Shown: positions 36,621 to 45,125, counted from the stretch's first letter. The stretch is DNA of 64,000 nucleotides from Saccharopolyspora gregorii (GCF_024734405.1 NZ_CP059556.1:1488001-1552000); one strand, 5' to 3'. Made by a program: numbers and translations. The notes: a model not told the origin generated them from the sequence alone.

Positions 36621-38030
36621 GTGTCGAACGGGCGGATCATCGCGGGTCGCTACCAGTTGCTGGACGAGCTCGGGCGCGGCGGCATGGGCGTCGTGTGGCG
36701 GGCGAGGGACGACTGGATCCACCGCGAGGTCGCGATCAAGCAGCTGCACGTCCCGGCGGGCCTGCCGGTGGAGGAGCGGGACGTCATCGAGCAGCGGCTG
36801 CTGCGCGAGGTGCGCGCGGCGGGCCGGCTCACCGTCCCGGGCGCCATCACCGTGCACGACGTGCTCCACGACGACGGAACCACGTTCATCGTGATGGAGC
36901 TGGTGCCCGGCGCGGTCACCCTCGCCGACCGCGTCGCCGGGGACGGGCCGATGTCGACCTCCGAGGTGGCGGCGCTGGCGGAGCGGTTGCTGTCCGCGCT
37001 GGCGGCGGCGCACGAGGCGGGGATCGTGCACCGCGACGTCAAGCCCGGCAACGTGCTGCTCACGGGTGCGGGCGCGAAGCTGGTCGACTTCGGCATCGCG
37101 CAGGCCGTGGACGATCCGCGGCTGACCGCGACCGGGGCGCTCATCGGCTCGCCCGCGTACCTGGCGCCCGAGCGCATCCAGGGGTCGGACGCGACCCCGG
37201 CCTCGGACCTGTGGGCGCTCGGCGCGACGTTGCTGTTCGCGGTGGAGGGCCGGTCGCCGTTCGAGCGGCAGTCCACGGCGGCGACGTTGCACGCGGTGCT
37301 GCACGAGACGCCCCGCCCGTCCCGGGACCACGGAGCGCTCGGCAAGCTGATCGCGGGCCTGCTGGTCGCGGACCCGCGCGCCCGGCTGACGGTGGACGGG
37401 GCCCGCGCGCTGCTGTCGGGCTCGGCGGCGGATCCGGTGCGGGCGGTGCGGCCCCGGGCCTGGTTGGTGGCGGTGCCCGCGGCGGTGCTGCTGTTCGTGG
37501 CGGGACTGCTGCTGGGCCGGGGCGCGAGGGCGGGCGAGGAGCCCGCGCACGTCCCGGCCGCGGTCGGCGGCCCGTCGGCGCGGTTGCCCACGCTGACCTA
37601 CGGCGGAGGCGGCGACCTGGAGCCGTTCGACATGGGCGAGGAGCACCCGTGCGCCGACACCGGGCTGGAACCGGGTGCGGCGGTCACCTCGGCGCGGTTC
37701 CGGTCCTGCTCGGAACCGCACGAGGTCGAGATCTACGCGGCGGCCGACGTGTTCGGCGGCCGGTCCGGCAGCGACGTCTCCCATCCCGGCGACGTGGCGC
37801 TGGCGCGGTTCGCGGAGGGCCTGTGCGGCGCCCACTTCGCGAGCGACGCGGTCCGGGACCCGGGCGGGCTGCGCTACGGCGCGGTGGTCCCCACCCGGAC
37901 GGCGTGGGAGGCGAAGCGGGTCACCTCGTTGGACGGCGACCCGTCCCACGACCGGGGAGCGCAGGTCTCGTACTGCTACGTGCGCAGCGCCGACGGCACC
38001 CCGCTGATGACCTCCGTCACGGGGAGCTGA
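36621..38030 (+). CDS. Membrane Ser/Thr protein kinase with septum-formation-type outer domain (copy 2)
   Basis: A 469-residue paralogue of the preceding kinase with the same order: GRGGMG loop, VAIKQLHVP, HRDVKPGN, DFGIAQ, GSPAYLAPERIQG, one transmembrane helix (WLVAVPAAVLLFVAGLLLG), then the outer domain with CSEPHEVEIY. I chose the GTG at 36621, which follows AGGGGG and gives a length and N-terminus equal to copy 1. An ATG at 36585 just after a CATAGT -10-like box is an alternative. The pair arose by tandem duplication. Outer-domain loops differ, so the two may sense different cues. Confidence 0.87.
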   Translation: MSNGRIIAGRYQLLDELGRGGMGVVWRARDDWIHREVAIKQLHVPAGLPVEERDVIEQRLLREVRAAGRLTVPGAITVHDVLHDDGTTFIVMELVPGAVTLADRVAGDGPMSTSEVAALAERLLSALAAAHEAGIVHRDVKPGNVLLTGAGAKLVDFGIAQAVDDPRLTATGALIGSPAYLAPERIQGSDATPASDLWALGATLLFAVEGRSPFERQSTAATLHAVLHETPRPSRDHGALGKLIAGLLVADPRARLTVDGARALLSGSAADPVRAVRPRAWLVAVPAAVLLFVAGLLLGRGARAGEEPAHVPAAVGGPSARLPTLTYGGGGDLEPFDMGEEHPCADTGLEPGAAVTSARFRSCSEPHEVEIYAAADVFGGRSGSDVSHPGDVALARFAEGLCGAHFASDAVRDPGGLRYGAVVPTRTAWEAKRVTSLDGDPSHDRGAQVSYCYVRSADGTPLMTSVTGS

Positions 38031-38037
38031 ACCCCGG

Positions 38038-38050
38038 TAAGGTGGTCGCA
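38038..38050 (+). promoter_or_regulatory. -10 box for leaderless TIGR03085 gene
   Basis: TAAGGT at 38038-38043 lies 6 nt before the ATG at 38050, so transcription should start at the initiation codon. No ribosome-binding site precedes the ATG, which agrees with leaderless translation. Confidence 0.4.
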
Positions 38051-38676
38051 TGGGTGTGGCCAACGACGAACGCCGGGAACTGTGCGACCTGTTCGACCAG
38101 GTCGGGCCGGACGCGCCGACGCTGTGCGGCGAGTGGAAGACCAAGGACCTCGCGGTGCACCTGGTGCTGCGGGAACGCCGCCCGGACGCGCTGGCGGGCA
38201 AGTTCGTCAAGGCGCTCGCCGAGCGCGGCGACAAGATCGAGCAGGAGCTGCGGGACAAGCCGTGGCCGGAGCTGATCGGCACCGTCCGCGAAGGCGCCCC
38301 CAAGTGGAACCCGCTGGCGATCGGCGCCGTGGACGAGGCCGTCAACACCGCCGAGTTCTTCGTGCACCACGAGGACGTCCGCCGCGCCCAGCCCGGCTGG
38401 CAGTCGCGCCCCACCGACCCGGAGCGGGAGGAGGCGCTGTGGAAGTCGCTGAGCAGGGTCGCGAAGGTTTTCTACGGCCGCAGCCCGGTGGGCGTGGTGC
38501 TGCGCCGCCCCGACGGCACCGAGATCGCCGCGAAGCGCGGGCCGCGCACGGTGCGCTTCAGCGGTGAGCCCAGCGAGCTGCTGCTGCACGCGTTCGGCCG
38601 CAAGCAGGCGCGGGTGGACATCGACGGCAACGACGCGGACGTCCTCGCGGTCGAGGACCTGCGCCGCTCGTTCTGA
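38050..38676 (+). CDS. TIGR03085 family metal-binding protein (DinB/mycothiol-type fold)
   Basis: A 208-residue protein of the actinobacterial TIGR03085 group, related to DinB-like mycothiol-dependent maleylpyruvate isomerases. It begins with the family pattern NDERRELCDLFDQVGPDAPTLCGEWKTKDLAVHLVLRERRPDA. The conserved metal His residues are in DLAVHL and AEFFVHHEDVRRAQ. The reaction is unknown. It probably has its own leaderless promoter. Confidence 0.83.
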   Translation: MGVANDERRELCDLFDQVGPDAPTLCGEWKTKDLAVHLVLRERRPDALAGKFVKALAERGDKIEQELRDKPWPELIGTVREGAPKWNPLAIGAVDEAVNTAEFFVHHEDVRRAQPGWQSRPTDPEREEALWKSLSRVAKVFYGRSPVGVVLRRPDGTEIAAKRGPRTVRFSGEPSELLLHAFGRKQARVDIDGNDADVLAVEDLRRSF

Positions 38677-38924
38677 CGGCGGTCGCCGAACCCGTTCGGC
38701 GGCCCGGCGGCGCGCGTTCGGCCTGGTGCGCGACCTGCTCCAGCGCTGCCGCACCGGCCGATTTCGCGCGGTGGCACCGGAAATCCGCCCGTCGTGGCGC
38801 TGATCAGCGGGAACACGGCCGGTTCCGGATGGGCCCGGCCGTCGAGTTTCCGCGATCTTCGAGCCGGGCCGGGTGCGGCGCCGGTGGTGGCCGATGCGGC
38901 GCGCTGACCAGTGGGCTCACCAGG

Positions 38925-38938
38925 TAGCGTCAGGGCCA
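38925..38938 (+). promoter_or_regulatory. -10 box for leaderless dapA
   Basis: TAGCGT at 38925-38930 sits 7 nt before the ATG at 38938. CTGACC at 38904-38909 is a possible -35 at 15-nt spacing. No ribosome site is seen, consistent with a leaderless dapA transcript. Confidence 0.35.
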
Positions 38939-39879
38939 TGACCGTCTGTCCCACCGCCACTGAAGGACGGCCGTTCGGCCGGGTCCTGACCGCCATGGTG
39001 ACGCCGTTCGACGCGGACGGGAAGCTCGACCTGGCGCTGGCTCAGGAGCTCGCGACCTACCTCGTCGATCACGTCGGCAACGACGGCCTGGTCGTCAACG
39101 GCACCACGGGCGAGAGCCCCACGACCAGTGATGACGAGAAGGAGCAGCTGCTGCGCGCCGTCGTCGAAGCGGTGGGGGACCGCGCGACGGTGGTAGCGGG
39201 AGCGGGCACGAACAACACCGCCCATTCGGTGGAGCTGGCCCGCACCGCGGAGAAGGCCGGTGCGCACGGGCTGCTCGTGGTGACCCCGTACTACTCCCGC
39301 CCGCCGCAGGAGGGCCTGCTGTCGCACTTCACGACGGTGGCCGATGCGACGGAGCTGCCGGTGATGCTCTACGACATCCCGCCGCGCTCCGTGGTGCCCA
39401 TCCACACGGACACGTTGAAGCGGCTGGCGGAGCACCCGCAGATCAAGGCCGTCAAGGACTCCAAGCACGACCTGTGGGCGGGCAGCGAGGTGCTGTCGAA
39501 CAGCGACCTGGCCTACTACTCGGGCGAGGATCCGCTGAACCTGCCGTGGTTGTCCGTGGGCGCCGTCGGTTTCGTCAGCGTCATCGGGCACGTGGTCGGC
39601 GACCGGCTGCGCAAGATGCTCGACGCGTTCGAGGCGGGCGACATCGCCACCGCGCGCGAGGTGCACGTCGGGCTGATGCCGGTGTACCGGTCGATGAACT
39701 TCGTCGGCGGCGTGGTGTTCTCGAAGACGGCGATGCGGCTGTGCGGCTACGAGACGGGGCATCCCCGGCTGCCGCTGCCGCAGGCCACCGACGAGCAGGT
39801 GCGGGTGATCACGAGTGATCTGTGGGACGCCGGTCTGGTCCTGGTCAATCCCGACGCCGCAGCAGAGGTGACGCGTTGA
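38938..39879 (+). CDS. dapA: 4-hydroxy-tetrahydrodipicolinate synthase
   Basis: A 313-residue TIM-barrel lyase condensing pyruvate with aspartate semialdehyde in the DAP/lysine pathway. The GTTGE motif (VVNGTTGESPT) and the YDIPPRS segment with the catalytic Tyr are visible. The Schiff-base Lys is in IKAVKDSKHDLW. The ATG at 38938 gives the normal N-terminus. The stop overlaps the RNase J TTG as TTGA, so the two are coupled; dapA-rnj is a conserved actinobacterial pair. Confidence 0.96.
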   Translation: MTVCPTATEGRPFGRVLTAMVTPFDADGKLDLALAQELATYLVDHVGNDGLVVNGTTGESPTTSDDEKEQLLRAVVEAVGDRATVVAGAGTNNTAHSVELARTAEKAGAHGLLVVTPYYSRPPQEGLLSHFTTVADATELPVMLYDIPPRSVVPIHTDTLKRLAEHPQIKAVKDSKHDLWAGSEVLSNSDLAYYSGEDPLNLPWLSVGAVGFVSVIGHVVGDRLRKMLDAFEAGDIATAREVHVGLMPVYRSMNFVGGVVFSKTAMRLCGYETGHPRLPLPQATDEQVRVITSDLWDAGLVLVNPDAAAEVTR

Positions 39880-41600
39880 GCGCTCGCGCAACAGCTTCCG
39901 AACACCAGCCCGTGACCCCGACGGCCTCGGCGCCACCACCGGCGCTGCCCGAGGGCGGCCTGCGGGTGACCGCCTTGGGCGGCATCGGCGAGGTCGGCCG
40001 GAACATGACCGTGTTCGAGCACGAGGGCAAGCTGCTCATCGTCGACTGCGGCGTGCTGTTCCCGGAGGACGACTCGCCCGGCGTGGACCTGATCCTGCCC
40101 GACTTCGGGGCGATCGAGAACCGGCTGGACGACGTCGAGGCCCTGGTGCTCACGCACGGCCACGAGGACCACATCGGTGCGGTGCCGTTCCTGCTGCGGT
40201 TGCGCCCGGACCTGCCGGTGGTGGGGTCGAAGTTCACGCTGGCGCTGCTGGCCGCCAAGTGCAAGGAGCACCGGCAGGACCCGGTGCTGGTCGAGGTCAC
40301 CGAGGGACAGCACAGCAAGCACGGCGTGTTCGATCTGGAGTTCTTCGCGGTCAACCACTCGATCCCGGACGCGTTGGCGGTGGCGATCCGCACGCCGGCC
40401 GGGGTGGTGCTGCACACCGGGGACATCAAGCTGGACCAGCTGCCGCTGGACGGCAGGCTCACCGACCTGGCCGGGTTCTCGCGGCTGGGCGACGAGGGCG
40501 TGGACCTGTTCCTGGTGGACTCGACGAACGCCGAGGTTCCCGGGTTCGTGACGCCGGAGCGCGAGATCGGTCCGGTGCTGGACCGGGTGATCGGGAAGGC
40601 GACGCAGCGGCTGATCGTGGCGTGCTTCGCCAGCCACGTGCACCGCGTGCAGCAGGTGCTGGACGTCGCCGAGCAGCACGGCCGCAAGGTGTGCTTCGTG
40701 GGCCGGTCGATGGTGCGCAACATGGGCATCGCGAACGACCTGGGCATCCTGCGGGTGCCGCCGGGCCTGCTGGTGGAGCTGGACGAGGCGCTGGCGATGC
40801 CGGAGCACCTGGTGCTGTTCGTCTCGACCGGTTCGCAGGGCGAGCCGCTGTCGGCGCTGTCCCGGATGGCGCGCGGGGAGCACAAGCAGATCCGGATCCG
40901 CGCCGGGGACACCGTGGTGCTGGCGTCCTCGCTGATCCCGGGCAACGAGACCGCGGTGTTCGGCGTGGTCAACGGCTTGGTGCGGCTGGGTGCGGACGTG
41001 GTGCACCAGGGCGGGGCGAAGGTCCACGTCTCGGGTCACGCCTCCGCCGGTGAGCTGCTGTACCTGTACAACGCGGTGCGCCCGAGCAACGTGATGCCGG
41101 TGCACGGCGAGTGGCGGCACCTGCGCGCGAACGCGGAGCTGGCCCGGTTGACGGGGGTTCCGGCGGAGCGCGTGGTGATCGCCGAGGACGGCGTGGTGGT
41201 CGACATGGTCGACGGCATCGCGCGGGTCTCGGGCCGCGTCGAGGTGGGCCACGTCTACGTGGACGGCCTGTCCGTCGGCGACGTGGGCGAGTCGACGCTG
41301 TCGGACCGGCTGGTGCTGGGCGAGGGCGGGTTCATCTCGATCACCGTGGCGGTCGAGGCGGCGACGGGCCGCGCGGTGTCCAGCCCGACGTTGTCCGGGC
41401 GCGGTTTCTCCGACGACCCGAAGGCGCTGGACGACGTGGTGCCGCTGGTGGAGATGGAGCTGGCCCGCACCGAGTCGGAGGGCATCACCGACACGCACCG
41501 CATCGCGCAGGCCGTGCGCCGCGTGGTCGGCAAGTGGGTGGCGGACAAGTACCGCCGCCGCCCGATGATCGTGCCGAACGTGCTGCCGGTGGATTCCTGA
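39876..41600 (+). CDS. rnj: Ribonuclease J
   Basis: A 574-residue beta-CASP metallo-beta-lactamase nuclease with 5'-3' exo- and endonuclease activity in rRNA and mRNA turnover. The Zn motif THGHEDHIGAVPFLL lies near 92-97. The LHTGDIKLDQLP segment and beta-CASP motifs follow: FVSTGSQGEPLSALSRMA and HVSGHASAGELLYLYNAVRPS. The start is TTG at 39876, overlapping the dapA stop, with GAGG at a suitable distance. The N-terminal 20 or so residues are Pro/Ala-rich. Confidence 0.95.
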   Translation: MSARATASEHQPVTPTASAPPPALPEGGLRVTALGGIGEVGRNMTVFEHEGKLLIVDCGVLFPEDDSPGVDLILPDFGAIENRLDDVEALVLTHGHEDHIGAVPFLLRLRPDLPVVGSKFTLALLAAKCKEHRQDPVLVEVTEGQHSKHGVFDLEFFAVNHSIPDALAVAIRTPAGVVLHTGDIKLDQLPLDGRLTDLAGFSRLGDEGVDLFLVDSTNAEVPGFVTPEREIGPVLDRVIGKATQRLIVACFASHVHRVQQVLDVAEQHGRKVCFVGRSMVRNMGIANDLGILRVPPGLLVELDEALAMPEHLVLFVSTGSQGEPLSALSRMARGEHKQIRIRAGDTVVLASSLIPGNETAVFGVVNGLVRLGADVVHQGGAKVHVSGHASAGELLYLYNAVRPSNVMPVHGEWRHLRANAELARLTGVPAERVVIAEDGVVVDMVDGIARVSGRVEVGHVYVDGLSVGDVGESTLSDRLVLGEGGFISITVAVEAATGRAVSSPTLSGRGFSDDPKALDDVVPLVEMELARTESEGITDTHRIAQAVRRVVGKWVADKYRRRPMIVPNVLPVDS

Positions 41601-41625
41601 TCGGTCGCTCCGAAGAGCTGTGCGC

Positions 41626-41660
41626 GGCCCGTCCGACCAGGCGCACTGGTCGGGCGGGCC
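41626..41660. terminator. Hairpin after rnj
   Basis: A 15-bp stem (GGCCCGTCCGACCAG / CTGGTCGGGCGGGCC, one wobble pair) with a 5-nt loop begins 26 nt after the rnj stop. It ends just before the stop of the convergent membrane-protein gene, so it can serve both. Confidence 0.68.
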
Positions 41661-41669
41661 GTTCGGCCG

Positions 41670-42308
41670 TCAGCTCCCGGCGCCGTCGAGCAGCCAGTGG
41701 TGGCGCATCCGGAGGGCGCGTTCGGTGCTGGCCAGCGCCGCGCCGATGGTGAGGGTGGTGTTGAGCCACAGCGGCAGGTGCAGCGGCGAGGTGAAGATCC
41801 CGATGTTCTCGGCGATGGGCGGGATCCGGGAGATCGGTTCGGCGACCTGGAGCACGAGCAGGGCGACGCCGATGACCAGCAGCGCCACCGAGAGGTGGCC
41901 GAGCGCGCGGCTCGCGGCGGGGTGGTCGCGGTCGAGCCGGGCCCGGCGCCCTTCGGCGGACTTCGGGTCGGGGACGAGCTGCTGCTCGCCCGCGGCGGTG
42001 ACGTGGTGGCAGCGCTTGAGACCGGCACGGCTGACCGCGACTTCGATGGTGCCGCCGTCGACGGGGAAGACCGCAGGGAGCTTGGCGACGGCGTGGTGCC
42101 TGCCGTCGCGGTACAGGTCCGCCTTGACCTCGCCGGTGGTCTTGTCGCCCCAGAGCCGGACGTCCACGGCGTAGTCCGTGCCCTCGCCGGTGCGCAGGTG
42201 GAACAGGGAGCGGCTGAACTGCTGCCACCAGCGGAAGGGCTTCAGGGGGCGTCCGTCCCCGCTCTTGACCCGCGCTGCGGCGCGCCGGTGCCGCCAGTCC
42301 TCGAACAT
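41670..42308 (-). CDS. Uncharacterised membrane protein controlled with adjacent TetR gene
   Basis: A 212-residue protein. The N-terminal 140 residues are soluble, with RWWQQFSRSLFHLRTGEGTDYAVDVRLWGDK and AVFPVDGGTIEVAVSRAG. Two transmembrane helices follow: LSVALLVIGVALLVLQVA and LPLWLNTTLTIGAALA. No family is recognised. The ATG at 42308 has AAAAGGGG upstream. It is divergent from a TetR regulator, with a long inverted repeat in the 112-nt gap, so it is probably the regulator's target. Confidence 0.7.
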   Translation of the reverse strand: MFEDWRHRRAAARVKSGDGRPLKPFRWWQQFSRSLFHLRTGEGTDYAVDVRLWGDKTTGEVKADLYRDGRHHAVAKLPAVFPVDGGTIEVAVSRAGLKRCHHVTAAGEQQLVPDPKSAEGRRARLDRDHPAASRALGHLSVALLVIGVALLVLQVAEPISRIPPIAENIGIFTSPLHLPLWLNTTLTIGAALASTERALRMRHHWLLDGAGS

Positions 42309-42326
42309 GCCCCGCCCCTTTTCCGT

Positions 42327-42402
42327 AACACGCTGTACTAGAATTTGGAGCAGGACGCTAGCACAGCGTGTTGGAAAAGCGCCAGCACGGTGTACCAGTA
42401 CA
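42327..42402. promoter_or_regulatory. TetR-type operator in a divergent promoter
   Basis: AACACGCTGT (42327-42336) and ACAGCGTGTT (42363-42372) are perfect inverted repeats 26 nt apart. Between them is TAGAAT (42339-42344), a good -10 box for the rightward gene. A second dyad, TGTAC-CA-GTACA, is at 42391-42402, just before the tetR ribosome site. The arms could each be one operator, binding regulator dimers on both sides of the promoter. Confidence 0.6.
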
Positions 42403-42420
42403 GTGCGGGCGGAGGTGGAC

Positions 42421-43032
42421 ATGGACGACGGGGACGACCCGGTGCTGAGCACCCGGCACCGGATCCTGGTGGCAGCGGCCACGATGCTCGGCGAGGACGC
42501 CGCCGCCCGGTTGAGCGTGCGCGCGGTCGCGGCGCGGGCCGGGGTGAGCACGGGTTCGCTGCGGTACCACTTCCCGACCCAGCAGGAACTGCGGGAAGCG
42601 GTGCTCGCCGGGATCTACGGCCTGGTGGCCTCCGACGACCCGATCCACGACCGGTCGAGGTCGCCGCGGGACCGGCTGGTCGCCTGCCTGCGGCAGGTGC
42701 TCGCGCCCGCCGGGGCGGGGCAGCAGGCGCGGGCGGCCTTCGGGAAGGTCTACGAGTCGTTCATCGCCCCCGAGCCGACCGAGGAGATCAGGCAGGCGCA
42801 CCTCGGCATGGAACGTGAGGGGCGGCGCCGCACCGAGTACTGGCTGTCGGTCCTGGTGGACGAGGGCGTGCTCCCGGCGGGGGACAACGCGCGGCGCGCG
42901 AAGTTCCTGCTGACGGTCCTCAACGGCCTGGCGCTGGAGCGCGCGCTGCCCGCCGGCGACTCGCTGCTCGCCGACGAGACGAACACCCTCCACTTGGCCG
43001 TGGACAGCGTGCTGGACCCGCGGAACGCGTGA
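42421..43032 (+). CDS. TetR family transcriptional regulator
   Basis: A 203-residue repressor. The N-terminal HTH is RHRILVAAATMLGEDAAARLSVRAVAARAGVSTGSLRYHFPTQQELREAVL, the classic TetR pattern with GVS as the turn and LRYHF after the recognition helix. The C-terminal half is a helical ligand-binding domain without known ligand. The ATG at 42421 follows GGAGG. Divergent from a membrane-protein gene, with operator-like repeats between them. Confidence 0.92.
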   Translation: MDDGDDPVLSTRHRILVAAATMLGEDAAARLSVRAVAARAGVSTGSLRYHFPTQQELREAVLAGIYGLVASDDPIHDRSRSPRDRLVACLRQVLAPAGAGQQARAAFGKVYESFIAPEPTEEIRQAHLGMEREGRRRTEYWLSVLVDEGVLPAGDNARRAKFLLTVLNGLALERALPAGDSLLADETNTLHLAVDSVLDPRNA

Positions 43033-43348
43033 GCGGCGAACGGGCGGGTAGAACATTCCGGGAGTGAACTGCTCCCGGGATATTCCGAGCAGGAGCCCAT
43101 TTCGGCGAATGTTCCGAAGAGGTCAGCCCGATCCTCCGGTCGTGGCCGCTTTCGGTTTTGTTCGCCCGGATCGATGGATTGACGGTCGCGGTGGATCGAC
43201 CGCGCGTATCGCCGTGTGCTGATCAATTGCTCGATGGAGTCAGCGGTATCGGCTGATCGTGTGGTGAGTAGATATCCGCTATTGCTGGATCCGCCGCTTC
43301 GCTACCTTCGATCTCGAAGGCTCTCCGGCTGGTCGAGGAGCGCGCGAC
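43033..43348. other. 316-nt gene-free region
   Basis: This stretch is AT-richer than its surroundings and has no supported gene. It contains no long inverted repeat that I can see. GAGGAG before 43349 is the ribosome site of the next gene. A promoter for the WXG-like/DUF1023 pair should lie here, but no clear -35/-10 pair stands out. Confidence 0.4.
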
Positions 43349-43612
43349 ATGGGATTTCGAGTCGACCCGGACGTGATCGGCCGATTGGCGTTCGGCCTGC
43401 ACGGCTCCACCGCGGGAATGGCGATATCGAGTCCGCCGCCGGAGGTGGACGCGGGTCCGTCCTCCGCGGCGGTGACCGCGCTGATCGCAGAGCTCGTCCG
43501 TGCCGCGGCCGGAGCGCTGGAGATCACGGAGCGCAGTTCGGCGGAGCTGCACGCGAACGGTTCCGCCTACGCCGCCGTCGATGCGGACAACGAGCGGTTC
43601 TTCCACCGCTGA
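43349..43612 (+). CDS. WXG100-like small helical protein
   Basis: An 87-residue protein beginning MGFRVDPDVIGRLAFGLHGS, with a helix-loop-helix pattern and a C-terminal AYAAVDADNERFFHR. These are features of the small secreted or effector-like partners encoded before DUF1023 hydrolases in actinomycetes. The W-x-G turn itself is absent, so membership is by context and pattern only. GAGGAG precedes the ATG. Confidence 0.6.
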   Translation: MGFRVDPDVIGRLAFGLHGSTAGMAISSPPPEVDAGPSSAAVTALIAELVRAAAGALEITERSSAELHANGSAYAAVDADNERFFHR

Positions 43613-43698
43613 GGTTTTCGAGCGATCGTTCGGGGGAACGATGAGCCTCACCATCTTCAGCAGGAGACCCGGAATCACTTCGTCGGCTGGCGGAATCG

Positions 43699-44775
43699 AT
43701 GGGGTGGTACGCGGCCGGTGTCGACGATGTCGCCGACGGATGGTTCCGGACCCGTTCCGAATCCGAATCGGAATGGGAAGGGCCCGCGTCGGAGGCGTTT
43801 CGCTCCGCGGCGACCCGCAACGGGCGGGACATCGTCGAACTGGCCGAGCTCTGCGCGAATCTGTCGCGCGTGTTGCACGTCTTCGCCGATGATCTCGACA
43901 CGGTCGGGGCGCGGATGCGGCAGGCGGAGGGGATCGCGCACGAGGCCGGGCTGCTCGTGCTGAACGCGACGATCCACCCGCCCCACTCGTCGGCGGGACT
44001 TCCGGAGCCGAGCCTGCCGGGCACCTCGCCGCCTGCGGCTCCGCGGAAAGAAGCGGCTTACGTGGAAGCCGCCCAGACCGTCGCCGACGCACGCCGGCTG
44101 GAAGTCACCGCTCACGAGCGGCTGCTGGCGGGCCTCCGTGCGAACAGCGCAGGGCTGGAAGCCATCGGCTTGCACGCGGAGTGGGGCCGAGCGGCGGCGA
44201 CGGCGACCAGCCCGGCGGCGATCGGCCTCGCGGGGATGGCGATGGCACTGGACGAGTGGGCGGCGGGAGCTACCCGAGCGCTGTTCGAGAAGGCGGTGGC
44301 ACAGGACGGGTTCGCGGTCGAGGCGAAGGGTGAGCTGGCCCGGTTCCAGGAGGGCCTGCGCGCCACGCACGAGGGGGAACCCAGCCACAACACCGTGCTC
44401 GGGCATTCCTACGGCTCGACGGTGGCCGGTTACGCGGCGCGGGACCACGGGATGGCGACCGACGAGATCGTGTTCCTCGGTTCGCCGGGCGTCGGCGTGG
44501 AACACGCGCGGGAACTCGGCGTGCCGCCCGAGCACGTCTGGTCCGGGACATCGGGCGATGACGTGATCGATCACGCGACGCCTTCGTTGGATCCGCGGGA
44601 CTTCTTCGACGGCGAGGACGACCACTGGTTCGGGATGAACCCGTCGGATCCGCACTTCGGCGCGCGGTCGCTGGAGACCGATCCGGACGGGGGTCACACG
44701 GACTACTGGGACAGGCGGACGTCGCTCGAATCAATGGCTCGCGTCGTCGCGGGTGTGGAGAAGGGACATCCGTGA
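43699..44775 (+). CDS. DUF1023 alpha/beta hydrolase, with shifted 5' end and shortened hydrolase core
   Basis: A 358-residue open frame. Residues 1-190 are the helical WXG-like front part; the hydrolase core has the nucleophile elbow GHSYGS near 235 and FLGSPGVGVEHARELG, with a GGHTDYW His near the end. The first strands of the alpha/beta hydrolase (normally with a VPGTG-type segment) are missing between ATRALFEKAV and LARFQEGLRATHEG. Upstream, the same frame reads SSAGDPESLRRLAES without a start codon, while ATG 43641 (MSLTI) is one base out of frame. Activity is therefore doubtful. Confidence 0.7.
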   Translation: MGWYAAGVDDVADGWFRTRSESESEWEGPASEAFRSAATRNGRDIVELAELCANLSRVLHVFADDLDTVGARMRQAEGIAHEAGLLVLNATIHPPHSSAGLPEPSLPGTSPPAAPRKEAAYVEAAQTVADARRLEVTAHERLLAGLRANSAGLEAIGLHAEWGRAAATATSPAAIGLAGMAMALDEWAAGATRALFEKAVAQDGFAVEAKGELARFQEGLRATHEGEPSHNTVLGHSYGSTVAGYAARDHGMATDEIVFLGSPGVGVEHARELGVPPEHVWSGTSGDDVIDHATPSLDPRDFFDGEDDHWFGMNPSDPHFGARSLETDPDGGHTDYWDRRTSLESMARVVAGVEKGHP

Positions 44776-45089
44776 GGACCACGAGAGCGCAGCGGTTGCG
44801 GATCCTCGGCGTGGTGTTCGGGCACGTGGCCGGCTGGGCGCTGTTCGCGCTGGGCGTCGCGGCGTGGTGCGTGGTCTTCCCGGCCGCCGTGCGCGGATTC
44901 GGCGACAGCGAGGTCGAGCGGAACCTGTTGACCTTCTGGGTGTTGATCTACGCGGTGTTGGCGGGAGCGGGCGCGGCGGTGCTGATCGGGGTCCTGACGT
45001 GGCGGCGGGTGCTCGCGCGGATCGTGCTCGGCGTCTGGGCCGTGCTCTTGTGCGCCGCCGTGCTCGGAGTGGTTTTCGGCGCCCGGTGA
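44772..45089 (+). CDS. Small membrane protein
   Basis: A 105-residue protein with three hydrophobic helices: VVFGHVAGWALFALGVAAWCV, LLTFWVLIYAVLAGAGAAVLIGVL, and IVLGVWAVLLCAAVLGVVFG. The GTG at 44772 overlaps the stop of the DUF1023 gene as GTGA, so the two are co-translated. No family is recognised. Confidence 0.68.
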   Translation: MRTTRAQRLRILGVVFGHVAGWALFALGVAAWCVVFPAAVRGFGDSEVERNLLTFWVLIYAVLAGAGAAVLIGVLTWRRVLARIVLGVWAVLLCAAVLGVVFGAR

Positions 45090-45125
45090 TCACCCCGCCC
45101 CCGGGGGAAGCAGGGCGAGGTGATC
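45088..45125. terminator. Bidirectional hairpin between convergent genes
   Basis: GATCACCCCGCCC (45088-45100) pairs with GGGCGAGGTGATC (45113-45125) with one mismatch and a 12-nt loop. It overlaps the stop of the small membrane protein and precedes the stop of the leftward DUF4352-like gene. Confidence 0.6.
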
